DNA from: CAYGVX01 sp964395545 | GTDB lineage: Archaea > Thermoproteota > Bathyarchaeia > Bathyarchaeales > SOJC01 | NCBI GenBank assembly: GCA_964395545.1 | Contig: CAYNAW010000012.1 | Location: forward strand, 1-33,522 | Reading direction: 5' to 3' | Length of the DNA stretch: 33,522 nt | Shown here: positions 1 to 7,446 of the stretch, one piece after another | Numbering within the stretch: the stretch's first letter is position 1 | Layout: each line of letters begins with the position of its first letter | Made by a program: the position numbers and the translations under genes | Notes under the pieces: model-generated | Databases searched by the model: none | What the model saw: the letters and a program-made list of their open reading frames with translations, nothing else | Told to the model about the DNA's origin: nothing

Positions 1-47
1 TGCGCGCGCACAGATACCCACCGATTGGGGACAAAAACTAGATTAAG

Positions 48-1319
48 ATGATGCATTCTCTTTTACTCATGAAGCAAGCAACATCTTGGGAACGGGTTCT
101 TCTTCCCAATGGCTTGAAGGTTCTGTACGTTTCTAGGCCCTCCGATGTAACCCTCAGATTATGCGTTGCAGTTGACTATGGGGCCAACGATGACTCAGCA
201 GATGAAGCAGGTTTGGCTCATCTCTTAGAGCACTTACTGTCTGCTGGATCGAGAAAACGCGCCGAAAACGCTGAACGTATCGAGCATTTTGGAGGGTCTC
301 TCAATTTTTTCATCTCACCATACTACACCTTCGCATATGCACACATACCTTGCGACAAGTTGATCGATTCTTCCCGCATTCTTTCAGAGATAATATTTGA
401 TGGAAAATTCGAGAATCCCAGATTTCAGAAGGAAAAAAAAGTCGTGTTGGAAGAAATTGCTGAAGAAGCGGATAGTCCTTGGAGACGAGTCGGGAACAAG
501 CTCAGGAAAGCGCTGTTTGGAGAACACCCCGTAGGTCGGCCGTTGGTAGGTTTTCGTGAGACGGTAGAGAACCTCTCAGTTGATTCGATAATGCGGGCCC
601 ACCAAAGCTATTACCAGCCCCAGAATGTGATTGCGATGGTGGTAGGCAGGTATGACAAAGCAGAAGCGGAAATAGCTCTGAAGGCTTTCAGGCAACCTGC
701 CAACGCAAAACAGAAAACTGGTTTGAATCGGAAAAATCTCGAGGGGCCAAAGTCATTGAAACGCGAGATAGTCGAAGAGGTGCCTGATATAACCCAAGCG
801 TATATCGCAGTGGGTGCCAGGACGGTCCCAGCAACACATCCGGATTCGTGCGCGCTCGACGTAATTCAACAAGTGCTCGGCCGCGGGGAGTCTTCACGGC
901 TCTTCAAAGAGCTCAGAGAGAAACGAGGACTGGCCTATACTGTCGAATCAACCCATTCTCAGGGACAAGATTACGGACTCTTTGCAGTATGGACCGCTGT
1001 CAACAACAGAAACGTGGAAAAGACGCGAAGACTTCTCCGCACGCATTTTGAAAGAATAGGCAGCGAGCCGCTGTCTGAACGAGAGCTCCGCAAAGGCAAA
1101 GAGATGGCAAAAGGCGAGATTCTCAGGTCGCTTGACGATCCCACGGGAGGTCCAAGACTGTTGGCCGAGGCAGAAATCCTCTACAACGATTATAAAGCCG
1201 TGGATCGATATTTAGCAAGAATCCAAGCGATCGGTGCAGACAGGATACAAGCAGTTGCCGCAGAATACCTGGAAAGTGGGCGTCTCGTGACTGTTGTCTT
1301 GAAGCCCCGGTACAAGTGA
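48..1319 (+). CDS. M16 family zinc metallopeptidase
   Basis: Single-chain M16-type (pitrilysin/processing-peptidase) protease of 423 residues. The inverted zinc motif HLLEH is at residues 58-62, with H58 and H62 as ligands and E61 as the catalytic base. The third ligand is expected in the LEEIAEE stretch near residues 134-140. The second M16 domain carries the family motif LREKRGLAYTV (from about residue 289), which normally supplies substrate-binding Arg and Tyr. The length is usual for a prokaryotic one-unit M16B protein. These act as dimers on peptides or short proteins. No signal peptide is visible, so a cytoplasmic location is inferred. The start is uncertain: ATG at 48, 51 and 69 are in frame and none has a strong ribosome-binding site. 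The substrate cannot be told from sequence. It stands alone, convergent with the PerR-like gene. Confidence 0.9.
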   Translation: MMHSLLLMKQATSWERVLLPNGLKVLYVSRPSDVTLRLCVAVDYGANDDSADEAGLAHLLEHLLSAGSRKRAENAERIEHFGGSLNFFISPYYTFAYAHIPCDKLIDSSRILSEIIFDGKFENPRFQKEKKVVLEEIAEEADSPWRRVGNKLRKALFGEHPVGRPLVGFRETVENLSVDSIMRAHQSYYQPQNVIAMVVGRYDKAEAEIALKAFRQPANAKQKTGLNRKNLEGPKSLKREIVEEVPDITQAYIAVGARTVPATHPDSCALDVIQQVLGRGESSRLFKELREKRGLAYTVESTHSQGQDYGLFAVWTAVNNRNVEKTRRLLRTHFERIGSEPLSERELRKGKEMAKGEILRSLDDPTGGPRLLAEAEILYNDYKAVDRYLARIQAIGADRIQAVAAEYLESGRLVTVVLKPRYK

Positions 1320-1596
1320 AATGTTCAGCGGACCCTCTGCCAATCCACACACCAAGCCGCAAAGAGACCCGGAGTCAACACGAAGGGGTTTTCATAATCT
1401 GGACAGGCGCATCGGGAGCATGTTCATTTCACTTTTGGCTCTTGTGCATTGAAGATCCTCCACAGGCACCCGAAGGGTCTTCTATACTTGTTTCACCAAA
1501 TCAGCCTCGCTCGCTCGCGCACTCCGCCCAAGTCGGATGCCGTCGGTTAGAGCTTCACTATCAGTTACAAGTTCTAGAAGAACGAGACGCTTGCAG
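1320..1596. other. Convergent intergenic spacer
   Basis: This 277-base space lies between the 3' ends of the M16 peptidase and the PerR-like gene. Frames that cross it have no recognisable family motif and I saw no RNA gene. A T-rich stretch near 1388-1400 (GGGGTTTTCAT) could help termination on the plus strand, but this is weak. Confidence 0.4.
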
Positions 1597-2055
1597 TCAA
1601 GTTCGCTGTAAGCTGTCATGGTTGCCCAAGGTTTCTTTGCACTTGGCGCAGTACGTATAGACGTCCACACGTTGTCCAATTGGCCTAAATCCGAGTTCCT
1701 TGATTATCCGGGGCCAGAGTTTCTTCATGCTTTCTGTCGCGCAGTCTTCGATCAGCCCACATCTATTGCAGATAATGTTGATATGGGGTGAAGTGTTAGG
1801 GTCGTATCTGGCGATGCAGTTGCTACGTCCAATTTCCTGCAGTAGCCCTATCTGCGAAAGGAGATGCAGCGTCTGATAAACCGTGGCCAAGCTGATGGCA
1901 GGGTGCTTCTTCTTCACTTTTTCGTATATCTGGTCAGCCGTCGGATGTTCTCTGCTCGACAGGATGATCTCGCAAATCGCCAGACGTTGTGGCGTGACTT
2001 TGAAGCCGCTGTCTCGAAGCTTGGCTATGAGCTGCCTGGTTTCCATATGCCTCAT
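1597..2055 (-). CDS. PerR-like Fur-family transcriptional regulator
   Basis: Fur-family metalloregulator of 152 residues: N-terminal winged helix (about 1-80, with TPQR and the ATVYQTL recognition helix), then a metal-binding dimerisation domain. Structural-zinc cysteines are C96, C99, C136 and C139. These positions match Bacillus subtilis PerR residue for residue, as do H37, D85, H91 and D104 of the regulatory site. D85 is the feature that separates PerR from Fur. The fifth PerR ligand, H93, is Asn here. It is divergent from a Dps-like ferritin, with rubrerythrin and a rubredoxin fusion beyond, so peroxide or iron control of this cluster is the natural inference. The start could be ATG 2055 or ATG 2046. 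PerR rather than Fur or Zur is my reading from D85 and context; the family assignment is certain. Confidence 0.92.
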   Translation of the reverse strand: MRHMETRQLIAKLRDSGFKVTPQRLAICEIILSSREHPTADQIYEKVKKKHPAISLATVYQTLHLLSQIGLLQEIGRSNCIARYDPNTSPHINIICNRCGLIEDCATESMKKLWPRIIKELGFRPIGQRVDVYTYCAKCKETLGNHDSLQRT

Positions 2056-2161
2056 TGATTGGTCCCGTAACTTATATTGTTTTCTTAGAAATAGTAATAC
2101 TTAAATAGAAATCATTCTTAATTGCTAGCAAACGTGAGCCACTCCGGACGGAGGTGAGAAA
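2056..2161. promoter_or_regulatory. Divergent promoter region, PerR-like gene / Dps-like ferritin
   Basis: AT-rich 106-base region between two divergent starts. On the plus strand a TATA-like CTTAAATAG is at about 2100-2108, and a strong ribosome-binding site GGAGGTGA (2150-2157) lies 4 bases before the ferritin ATG at 2162. The heptamer TAGAAAT occurs twice (around 2087 and 2106). The second copy is part of an imperfect palindrome AGAAATCATTCT (2107-2118), which is a candidate operator for the divergent regulator. The operator role is inference. Confidence 0.6.
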
Positions 2162-2713
2162 ATGGCAAAAGTTGCACGAGAAATGGTGGAGAAAGCGGGA
2201 ATCAAAGTCGACCAACTGCTTGAACTCCTGGTCAAGAACGCCGCGGCCGAGCTTACAACGTACTACTACTATACCATTCTGCGGGCTAATCTCATCGGAC
2301 TGGAAGGTGAAGGGATCAAAGAGATCGCTGAAGCTGCCCGCATCGAAGACCGCAACCACTTCGAAGCCCTTGTTCCTCGTATATACGAGCTGGGCGGCAA
2401 GCTCCCTGAAGACATGAAAGTCTTCCACGATAAGTCAGCGTGTCCGCCAGCCAAGCTGCCCAAGAACCCGACCAATACGAAAGCACTGCTGAAGGTCTTG
2501 GTGGAAGCAGAACGATGCGCGGTGCGAGGATATACCCACATCTGCAACATGACTGCAGGCAAGGACCACCGGACCTATGATCTGGCGCAAGCGATTCTCA
2601 ACGAGGAGATCGAGCACGAGTCGTGGTTCTCGGAATTCCTGGGCGAGGGCCCATCTGGGCACTTCATGCGCAGAGGCGAAAACTCCCCGTTTGTTTCGAA
2701 ATTCCTACGATAG
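2162..2713 (+). CDS. Dps-like ferritin (DPSL / thioferritin type)
   Basis: Four-helix-bundle ferritin-superfamily protein of 183 residues. Candidate di-iron ligands are E30, E62 with H66 (EDRNH), E116, and E149 with H152 (NEEIEH). A cysteine pair C119-x8-C128 (CAVRGYTHIC) sits beside the metal site; this pair is the mark of archaeal Dps-like proteins such as the Sulfolobus one, as distinct from true Dps or bacterioferritin. These form 12-mer cages that use peroxide to oxidise and store iron and so protect DNA. The start at ATG 2162 has the ribosome-binding site GGAGGTGA. It is followed by a hairpin terminator, so it is probably transcribed alone. The divergent PerR-like gene is the likely regulator. 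Confidence 0.88.
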   Translation: MAKVAREMVEKAGIKVDQLLELLVKNAAAELTTYYYYTILRANLIGLEGEGIKEIAEAARIEDRNHFEALVPRIYELGGKLPEDMKVFHDKSACPPAKLPKNPTNTKALLKVLVEAERCAVRGYTHICNMTAGKDHRTYDLAQAILNEEIEHESWFSEFLGEGPSGHFMRRGENSPFVSKFLR

Positions 2714-2739
2714 AGCCTATGCACACGTGGGCTCTTTTT
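2713..2739 (+). terminator. Hairpin plus T-run after the ferritin gene
   Basis: GAGCC (2713-2717) pairs with GGCTC (2730-2734) around a 12-base loop and is followed directly by TTTTT and a pyrimidine tract CCCCTCTTTTCTC. The stem begins on the last base of the stop codon. Archaea usually need only the T-run; the hairpin is extra. Confidence 0.6.
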
Positions 2740-2782
2740 CCCCTCTTTTCTCTGATTAGACATATATGGACTAGGTGCGCAA

Positions 2783-3541
2783 GTGGTGACTATGAGCTTG
2801 GAAATCATCTGGCTCGCCTCAGTAGCCAGCCTGCTGGCCGGCTTAGGCACGGGGGCGGGCGCCTTGCCCGTTTTGTTCACGCGCAACGTTTCAGACAAGC
2901 TGCTAGACGTCATGCTCGGCTTTTCTGCCGGAATCATGTTAGCTGCCACCTTCTTCAGTCTTTTAGCTCCCGCGGTCGACTTGGGCGGCGTATGGATTGC
3001 CGCTCTCGGGGTCGTACTCGGTGCAGTTGTGCTTCATCTGCTGGACCGCTTCATTCCTCATTTTCACCCGGCGTTAGGGGCTGAGGGGCCTTCTTCTAGC
3101 CTCTCTCGAGTGTGGCTTTTCGCGCTGGCCATCACGATTCACAATTTCCCCGAGGGATTAGCGGTCGGAGTAAGTTTCGGAATCGGAGACATAACGGCAG
3201 GACTTGTAGTCGCCGTCGCCATCGGGCTTCAGAACATGCCTGAAGGCCTCGCGGTCGCGCTTCCCTTACTGCGCGAGGGATATAGCCGACGACGGTCGCT
3301 CTGGTATGCAACGTTGACTGGGTTGGTCGAGCCTGTTGGAGGTTTGTTGGGTGTTGCGCTCGTGTCCATTTTCCATCCCATTCTGCCCTGGGCACTGGCC
3401 TTCGCGGCAGGGGCCATGCTCTTCGTCGTCAGCGATGAGATTATCCCTGAAAGCCACAAGAAGGGCTTCGAGCGGCCAGCAACCTTCGGTCTCATCGCAG
3501 GGTTCATAATAATGATGTTACTCGACTGCTTATTCACTTGA
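2783..3541 (+). CDS. ZIP family divalent metal transporter
   Basis: Integral membrane transporter of 252 residues with about eight hydrophobic segments. The two ZIP signature motifs are present: HNFPEG at 120-125 (TM4) and QNMPEG at 150-155 (TM5), which form the binuclear metal site. A short histidine-containing loop HFHP (93-96) lies between TM3 and TM4, as in bacterial ZupT. Substrates in this family are Zn, Fe or Mn; the iron/peroxide neighbours suggest Fe or Mn, which is inference. GTG 2783 is the assumed start, with AGGTG 5 bases upstream; ATG 2792 is an alternative. It is followed after 21 bases by the cytochrome-b5-like gene, so the two likely form an operon. Confidence 0.93.
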   Translation: MVTMSLEIIWLASVASLLAGLGTGAGALPVLFTRNVSDKLLDVMLGFSAGIMLAATFFSLLAPAVDLGGVWIAALGVVLGAVVLHLLDRFIPHFHPALGAEGPSSSLSRVWLFALAITIHNFPEGLAVGVSFGIGDITAGLVVAVAIGLQNMPEGLAVALPLLREGYSRRRSLWYATLTGLVEPVGGLLGVALVSIFHPILPWALAFAAGAMLFVVSDEIIPESHKKGFERPATFGLIAGFIIMMLLDCLFT

Positions 3542-3562
3542 CAAAAAGGAAGAACTGAGAGA

Positions 3563-3820
3563 ATGAAGAAATTCACAAGAGCGAAGCTTGCCCTATACAA
3601 CGGCGAAAACGGAAAACCCGCCTATGTCGCATACCAGGGGAAAGTGTACGACGTATCGGGCAGTTCTCTCTGGAAAGACGGAGAACATCAGGTCCTTCAC
3701 AAAGCGGGGGCGGATTTGACTGCGGCTTTGGAACAGGCCCCCCACGGTGCAGCTTTCCTGAAGAGATTTCCTGTGGTCGGCGTCCTACGTGATGCAGATT
3801 TGCCCAAGGCCGCAACCTGA
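3563..3820 (+). CDS. Small cytochrome b5-like heme-binding domain protein
   Basis: Stand-alone cytochrome-b5 fold of 85 residues. The opening (F-T-x-x-x-L-x-x-Y-N-G-x-x-G-K-P-A-Y-V-A) and the following GKVYDVS are typical of the small prokaryotic form, as is AGADLTAALEQAPHG (48-62). Candidate heme ligands are H42 or H46 and H61. The classical HPGG motif of eukaryotic b5 is absent, so b-type heme binding is expected but not proven. There is no signal peptide or membrane anchor. It follows the ZIP gene by 21 bases, so a soluble electron carrier or heme sensor made together with the metal transporter is plausible. Confidence 0.82.
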   Translation: MKKFTRAKLALYNGENGKPAYVAYQGKVYDVSGSSLWKDGEHQVLHKAGADLTAALEQAPHGAAFLKRFPVVGVLRDADLPKAAT

Positions 3821-3854
3821 CTTCTTTGGACCATCGCAGGTAATACTAATCTGA

Positions 3855-3900
3855 GGGTTTAAATACTGCGGAGGGCAGTCTATTTTTTCCAATCAGGTGG
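3855..3900 (+). promoter_or_regulatory. Rubrerythrin promoter and ribosome-binding site
   Basis: TATA-like TTTAAATA at 3859-3866 and ribosome-binding site AGGTGG at 3895-3900, 4 bases before ATG 3905. With transcription starting about 25 bases after the TATA box, the leader would be about 15-20 bases. It drives the rubrerythrin and rubredoxin-fusion pair. Confidence 0.6.
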
Positions 3901-3904
3901 AATC

Positions 3905-4408
3905 ATGAGCCAAACCAACGAGAACCTGAAAGCTGCCTTTTCCGGCGAGTCCCAAGCCAATCGACGCTATCTTGCCTATGCGCGAAAAGCAGACGAGGAG
4001 GGCCTGCCGCAAGTCGCAAAGCTGTTCAGAGCCGCAGCTGAAGCGGAGACTATTCACGCACTCAACCACTTGCGAATAATGGGTGAGATAAAGTCCACAA
4101 AAGAGAACTTGGATACGGCGGTTTCCGGCGAGACTTTCGAGTTCAAAACTATGTATCCTGAATACCTAGTTGAAGCCAAAAGTGCAGGAAACAAGCATGC
4201 TGTCTGGAGTTTCGACATGGCCAACCAAGTTGAGCAGATACACGCTAATCTGTTCTCAACGGCTGTTGAAGCTCTAGAAACCGGGAAGAAAATGGTCTCA
4301 GTCGACTACTTCGTCTGCAGCGTGTGTGGAAACACGGTGGAAGGTGAGGCACCTGAAACCTGTCCCATATGTGGAGCTCCGAAAACCAAGTTCTTTCGGA
4401 CGACTTAG
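3905..4408 (+). CDS. rbr: Rubrerythrin
   Basis: Two-domain non-heme iron peroxidase of 167 residues. The N-terminal ferritin-like di-iron domain (1-130) shows GESQA with E15, EAETIH with E48 and H51, a Glu in SGETF (E76), and VEQIH with E110 and H113. The C-terminal rubredoxin-like Fe(Cys)4 domain has C138/C141 (CSVC) and C153/C156 (CPIC). Rubrerythrin reduces hydrogen peroxide to water in anaerobes, receiving electrons from rubredoxin. The next gene, whose start directly abuts this stop codon, encodes a rubredoxin-containing flavoprotein that is the probable donor. Its own promoter precedes it. Length and domain order are standard for the family. Confidence 0.96.
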   Translation: MSQTNENLKAAFSGESQANRRYLAYARKADEEGLPQVAKLFRAAAEAETIHALNHLRIMGEIKSTKENLDTAVSGETFEFKTMYPEYLVEAKSAGNKHAVWSFDMANQVEQIHANLFSTAVEALETGKKMVSVDYFVCSVCGNTVEGEAPETCPICGAPKTKFFRTT

Positions 4409-5107
4409 GTGCCTAGCTTGGCCAGCAAGGCTCTGCACACAATCAGCTATGGCATGTACGTTGTAACGTCTGGGACTCAAAGCAAGTGCAACGGACAAAT
4501 CGCCAACACCGTGTTCCAAGTAACGTCTCACCCTGAAACCATCGCAGTCTCGATCAACAAAGACAACTTCACTCACAGCTTGATTAAGGCAACAAAGGTC
4601 TTCGCAGTCTCCATTCTGTCAAGAGACACGCCGCTGAACTTCATCGGCAGTTTCGGCTTCCGATGCGGAAGAGATGCCGACAAGTTTGAAGGAGTCAACG
4701 TCAAGGTCGGCAAAACCGGCGCCAGAATCGTGGTTGACCACACTGTCGCGTACCTTGAGGCAGAAGTAATCAACGAAGTTGACGCAGGTACTCACACGCT
4801 TTTCATCGGCAAAGTCGTTGATACCCAGGTTCTCAGCAATGACGACCCTATGACCTATGCGTTCTATCACGAAGTCAAGCGTGGAGCCACGCCCAAATCA
4901 GCCCCTACATACTCAGCTTCTGAGAAGCAGGAGGAAAGAAAAATCACTACAAAATACGTATGCAAGGTTTGTGGCTACATATACGACCCTGAGAAAGGAG
5001 ACCCCGATTCAGGCGTACAGCCCGGAACTCCCTTTGAGCAGTTACCTGACACTTGGGTCTGCCCGCTCTGTGGAGCCACGAAGGATCAGTTCGAAAAGCT
5101 GGACTGA
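4409..5107 (+). CDS. hrb: Flavin reductase-rubredoxin fusion (high-molecular-weight rubredoxin, Hrb-like)
   Basis: Fusion of an N-terminal flavin-reductase/flavoredoxin-like FMN-binding domain (about 7-155) and a C-terminal rubredoxin (about 180-232; CKVC at C185/C188, CPLC at C218/C221, with the usual YIYDPEKGDP between them). This architecture is known from acetogens such as Moorella as Hrb, which takes electrons from NAD(P)H and passes them to rubrerythrin or flavodiiron oxidase. Its place directly after rubrerythrin supports a peroxide-reducing pair. GTG 4409 abuts the rubrerythrin stop. TTG 4418 is an attractive alternative start because AGGTG (4407-4411), which overlaps that stop, would be its ribosome-binding site at 6-base spacing. 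Translational coupling is inferred. Confidence 0.93.
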   Translation: MPSLASKALHTISYGMYVVTSGTQSKCNGQIANTVFQVTSHPETIAVSINKDNFTHSLIKATKVFAVSILSRDTPLNFIGSFGFRCGRDADKFEGVNVKVGKTGARIVVDHTVAYLEAEVINEVDAGTHTLFIGKVVDTQVLSNDDPMTYAFYHEVKRGATPKSAPTYSASEKQEERKITTKYVCKVCGYIYDPEKGDPDSGVQPGTPFEQLPDTWVCPLCGATKDQFEKLD

Positions 5108-5322
5108 ACCGTCTCTCAAAAACCATCAGGCAGCGCAAGAGAGAATTTGCCCAGCCGTATCTCCGATTGCTGCAGAGTTGACGGACCCTGAACGCCCTCA
5201 CGACCGCAGGCTCTCCAAAAGGCTGCAAACGGAAGCAGGCTCCACCTCTCTCGGACCGCCGTTTCAAGAGAGGGAATTGTTAAATGAACGCATCCATTAA
5301 CAAAGCGAAACAGGGCGTTTGA

Positions 5323-6294
5323 ATGGCGCAGACTACCCACACACTCCGCTCAGACCTCACGTTCATCGGTCACATCTCCATCGACAAAGTCGAGAACATG
5401 AACGGAACGAAGACCCAGCCAGGTGGGGGAGCCTTGTACGCTGCGATCGCGGCAAAGGCCCTGAACGCGAAGACGGCGATCGTGTCAGCTATCGGAAAGG
5501 ATTTCTCCTTTGCCGACTGCTTCGAAGGCTTGGATTCAACCTACGTGAAGAAACTAAACATACCCACGACGAAGTATCATATTCGTTACAACGACGATTG
5601 GGAAGCTGACTATTTAGAGGTTGAACCGGGTGCGGGAGCGAGGACAAGCCCCTCACAAATTCCCTTACGGTCGTTGCAGCCTGGGAGCATTATCCACGTG
5701 TCGCCGATGAAACCCGCAAAAGCTGCCAAAATCGTCAGCCATATCAGGCATCGGTCTTCAGACGTGACTATCTCCATGAACACGTGGATGGGATATACGA
5801 AAGAGCCGAGAGAGAGGAGACTGCTGATGAAACTTGCCTCGCAAGTTGACTTTTTCATGCTGAACGAATTCGAGGCCAAAGTCCTCGCCCAGACTGACTC
5901 CCTCTCCATCGCCTTACAACGAATAGCGGCGAAGAAACTGATAGTAACCATGGGAAAACTGGGCGCAATCATCGGCGGCATCGAAATGGAACCACAGATG
6001 GTTCCTGCCCTGATGATTCCCACGGGCAAAGTAGTCGACACCACTGGAGCCGGGGACGTGTGGAACGGCGCCTTCTTGGCTACGTACCAGACGACCTGTG
6101 ACACAACGAAGTCCGTGACCGTCGCTTCCGTGATCTCCAGCATCAAATGCTCACGATGGGGCTTCAAAGCCATACAACAGCTGAGTTTCCAGAAGCCCTC
6201 AGACGTGGTCGAGCATGTGCTGGCCCTCAAAGAGGGCGGCATGCAGAAGAGGATCACTGACTTCGCTAAAGCAAGAAATGTGCCGCCAAAATAG
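5323..6294 (+). CDS. PfkB/ribokinase-family carbohydrate kinase
   Basis: PfkB-family kinase of 323 residues. The N-terminal glycine-rich sugar-binding motif PGGGALYAA (33-41) and the C-terminal signature DTTGAGDVWNGA (239-250) are present; the latter forms the anion hole with catalytic base D245. The NExE-like stretch NEFEAK (181-186) is also typical. The family phosphorylates sugars, nucleosides or related alcohols with ATP; the substrate cannot be told here. The spacer before it (5108-5322, 215 bases) holds no gene I can support. The ribosome-binding site is weak. It runs in the same direction as the AbrB-PhoU gene but with its own stop and spacer, so linkage is uncertain. Confidence 0.9.
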   Translation: MAQTTHTLRSDLTFIGHISIDKVENMNGTKTQPGGGALYAAIAAKALNAKTAIVSAIGKDFSFADCFEGLDSTYVKKLNIPTTKYHIRYNDDWEADYLEVEPGAGARTSPSQIPLRSLQPGSIIHVSPMKPAKAAKIVSHIRHRSSDVTISMNTWMGYTKEPRERRLLMKLASQVDFFMLNEFEAKVLAQTDSLSIALQRIAAKKLIVTMGKLGAIIGGIEMEPQMVPALMIPTGKVVDTTGAGDVWNGAFLATYQTTCDTTKSVTVASVISSIKCSRWGFKAIQQLSFQKPSDVVEHVLALKEGGMQKRITDFAKARNVPPK

Positions 6295-6351
6295 ACTGAA
6301 ATTCGGCCCGCAGCCCTGCAGCTTAATCGGTGCGGCGCAAACACGAGGTAC

Positions 6352-6416
6352 GTATATATTTGCCAACTGGGTATATATCCGGTTATGTGAGTAAAGACAC
6401 CGCAAAGGTAATTGAA
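6352..6416 (+). promoter_or_regulatory. Promoter of the AbrB-PhoU gene
   Basis: Two TATA-like boxes, CGTATATAT (6351-6359) and GTATATATC (6371-6379). AAAGGT (6404-6409) serves as a ribosome-binding site 7 bases before ATG 6417. Their position inside the longest open frame (from 6330) is the main reason to start the gene at 6417. Confidence 0.55.
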
Positions 6417-7433
6417 ATGGAACAACGCAAAATTATGTCCTTAGGAAGGTCGTCGCTGGTAGTTTCCCTACCAAAACATTGGACGAATCTGAACGAGTTG
6501 AACCGAGGCGATACAGTTTCTCTGGCAGTCCAGCGGGACCGTTCGCTTGTATTGTTTCCTGGAGCAGAGAAGAAAAAGGAACCCAAGAAGACGACGCTAA
6601 CCATTGACCAGAAGGATAGTGAAGCATTGATAATGAGGAACATTATCGCTTGTTATTTGAATGGGTACTCTGCCATTAGACTTGTTTCTAACGGCATATT
6701 CTCCATAGCTCAGCAGAAGGCGATTCGCCACATCGTCAGGGTTCTGTACATGCGAATTATGGAGTCTGATACTAGGAGCATGTATATACAGACACTAATA
6801 GATGAATCCAAAGCGTCCGTCGTCTCAGGAGTCCGCAGGATGCATTTAATCTCCAATTCAATGTGCCGAGACGCGTTGAACTCGTTGGTAAATCGCGATG
6901 CAAAGTTGGCGAGAGCGGTCTACAGTTTGGATGACGATGTCGACCATTTTTCCTTCTTCATTATCCGCCTGCTCCGTAGCGCCGTCACTGACTCTGTCTT
7001 GGCAGACCAACTTGACCTTGAACCGATAGATTGCCTCGACTATCAGACTCTTGTCCACAGAATCGAACACGTCGCAGACCATGCAACCAGCATAGCAAGA
7101 AATGTGATAATGTTGGAGGGCAGAGGCCAGAAAATATCGGACGCGCTCCTTAACCTCATGGTGACGTCTGGAGAAGCCGCGATCGACGCCTACGACAAAG
7201 CCGTTGAAGCGTTCTTCTCAAAGAACATAGACGTGTCAGATAAGATAATCGAGGAACAGAAAAGCATCGAGCGACTGGACTTGGAGATTGCGTCCAAATC
7301 GTTCTTGACCGAGCAGAATCCCTTGATCATCTGCGCCACATGCTCTATGCGCGACAGCATCAAGCGAATCGCTGAATACGCGGCAGATATCGCTGAAATA
7401 ACGATCAACCGCTCTTATAAGACAGCATTCTAG
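6417..7433 (+). CDS. AbrB-domain PhoU-like phosphate regulatory protein
   Basis: Protein of 338 residues with an N-terminal swapped-hairpin AbrB/SpoVT DNA-binding domain (RKIMSLGRSSLVVSLPK, about 4-20, then a GDTVSLAV strand) followed by a long all-helical region with two PhoU-like repeats, e.g. the segment containing RIEHVADHATSIARN and the C-terminal IKRIAEYAADIAEI. The D/E-rich helix faces of PhoU bind metal clusters. This AbrB-PhoU combination is common in archaea and is believed to link phosphate status to transcription; no Pst transporter lies nearby. ATG 6417 is chosen over the longest frame because of the TATA boxes and AAAGGT just upstream. It converges with the fused MtdB gene with only 13 bases between stops. 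Confidence 0.85.
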   Translation: MEQRKIMSLGRSSLVVSLPKHWTNLNELNRGDTVSLAVQRDRSLVLFPGAEKKKEPKKTTLTIDQKDSEALIMRNIIACYLNGYSAIRLVSNGIFSIAQQKAIRHIVRVLYMRIMESDTRSMYIQTLIDESKASVVSGVRRMHLISNSMCRDALNSLVNRDAKLARAVYSLDDDVDHFSFFIIRLLRSAVTDSVLADQLDLEPIDCLDYQTLVHRIEHVADHATSIARNVIMLEGRGQKISDALLNLMVTSGEAAIDAYDKAVEAFFSKNIDVSDKIIEEQKSIERLDLEIASKSFLTEQNPLIICATCSMRDSIKRIAEYAADIAEITINRSYKTAF

Positions 7434-7446
7434 GAGCCCTTTGCAA

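Noticed and set aside
1316..1660. Plus-strand open frame after the M16 peptidase
   Set aside because: It overlaps the end of the PerR-like gene, lacks a ribosome-binding site and has a Ser/Pro/Gln-rich shadow-like composition.
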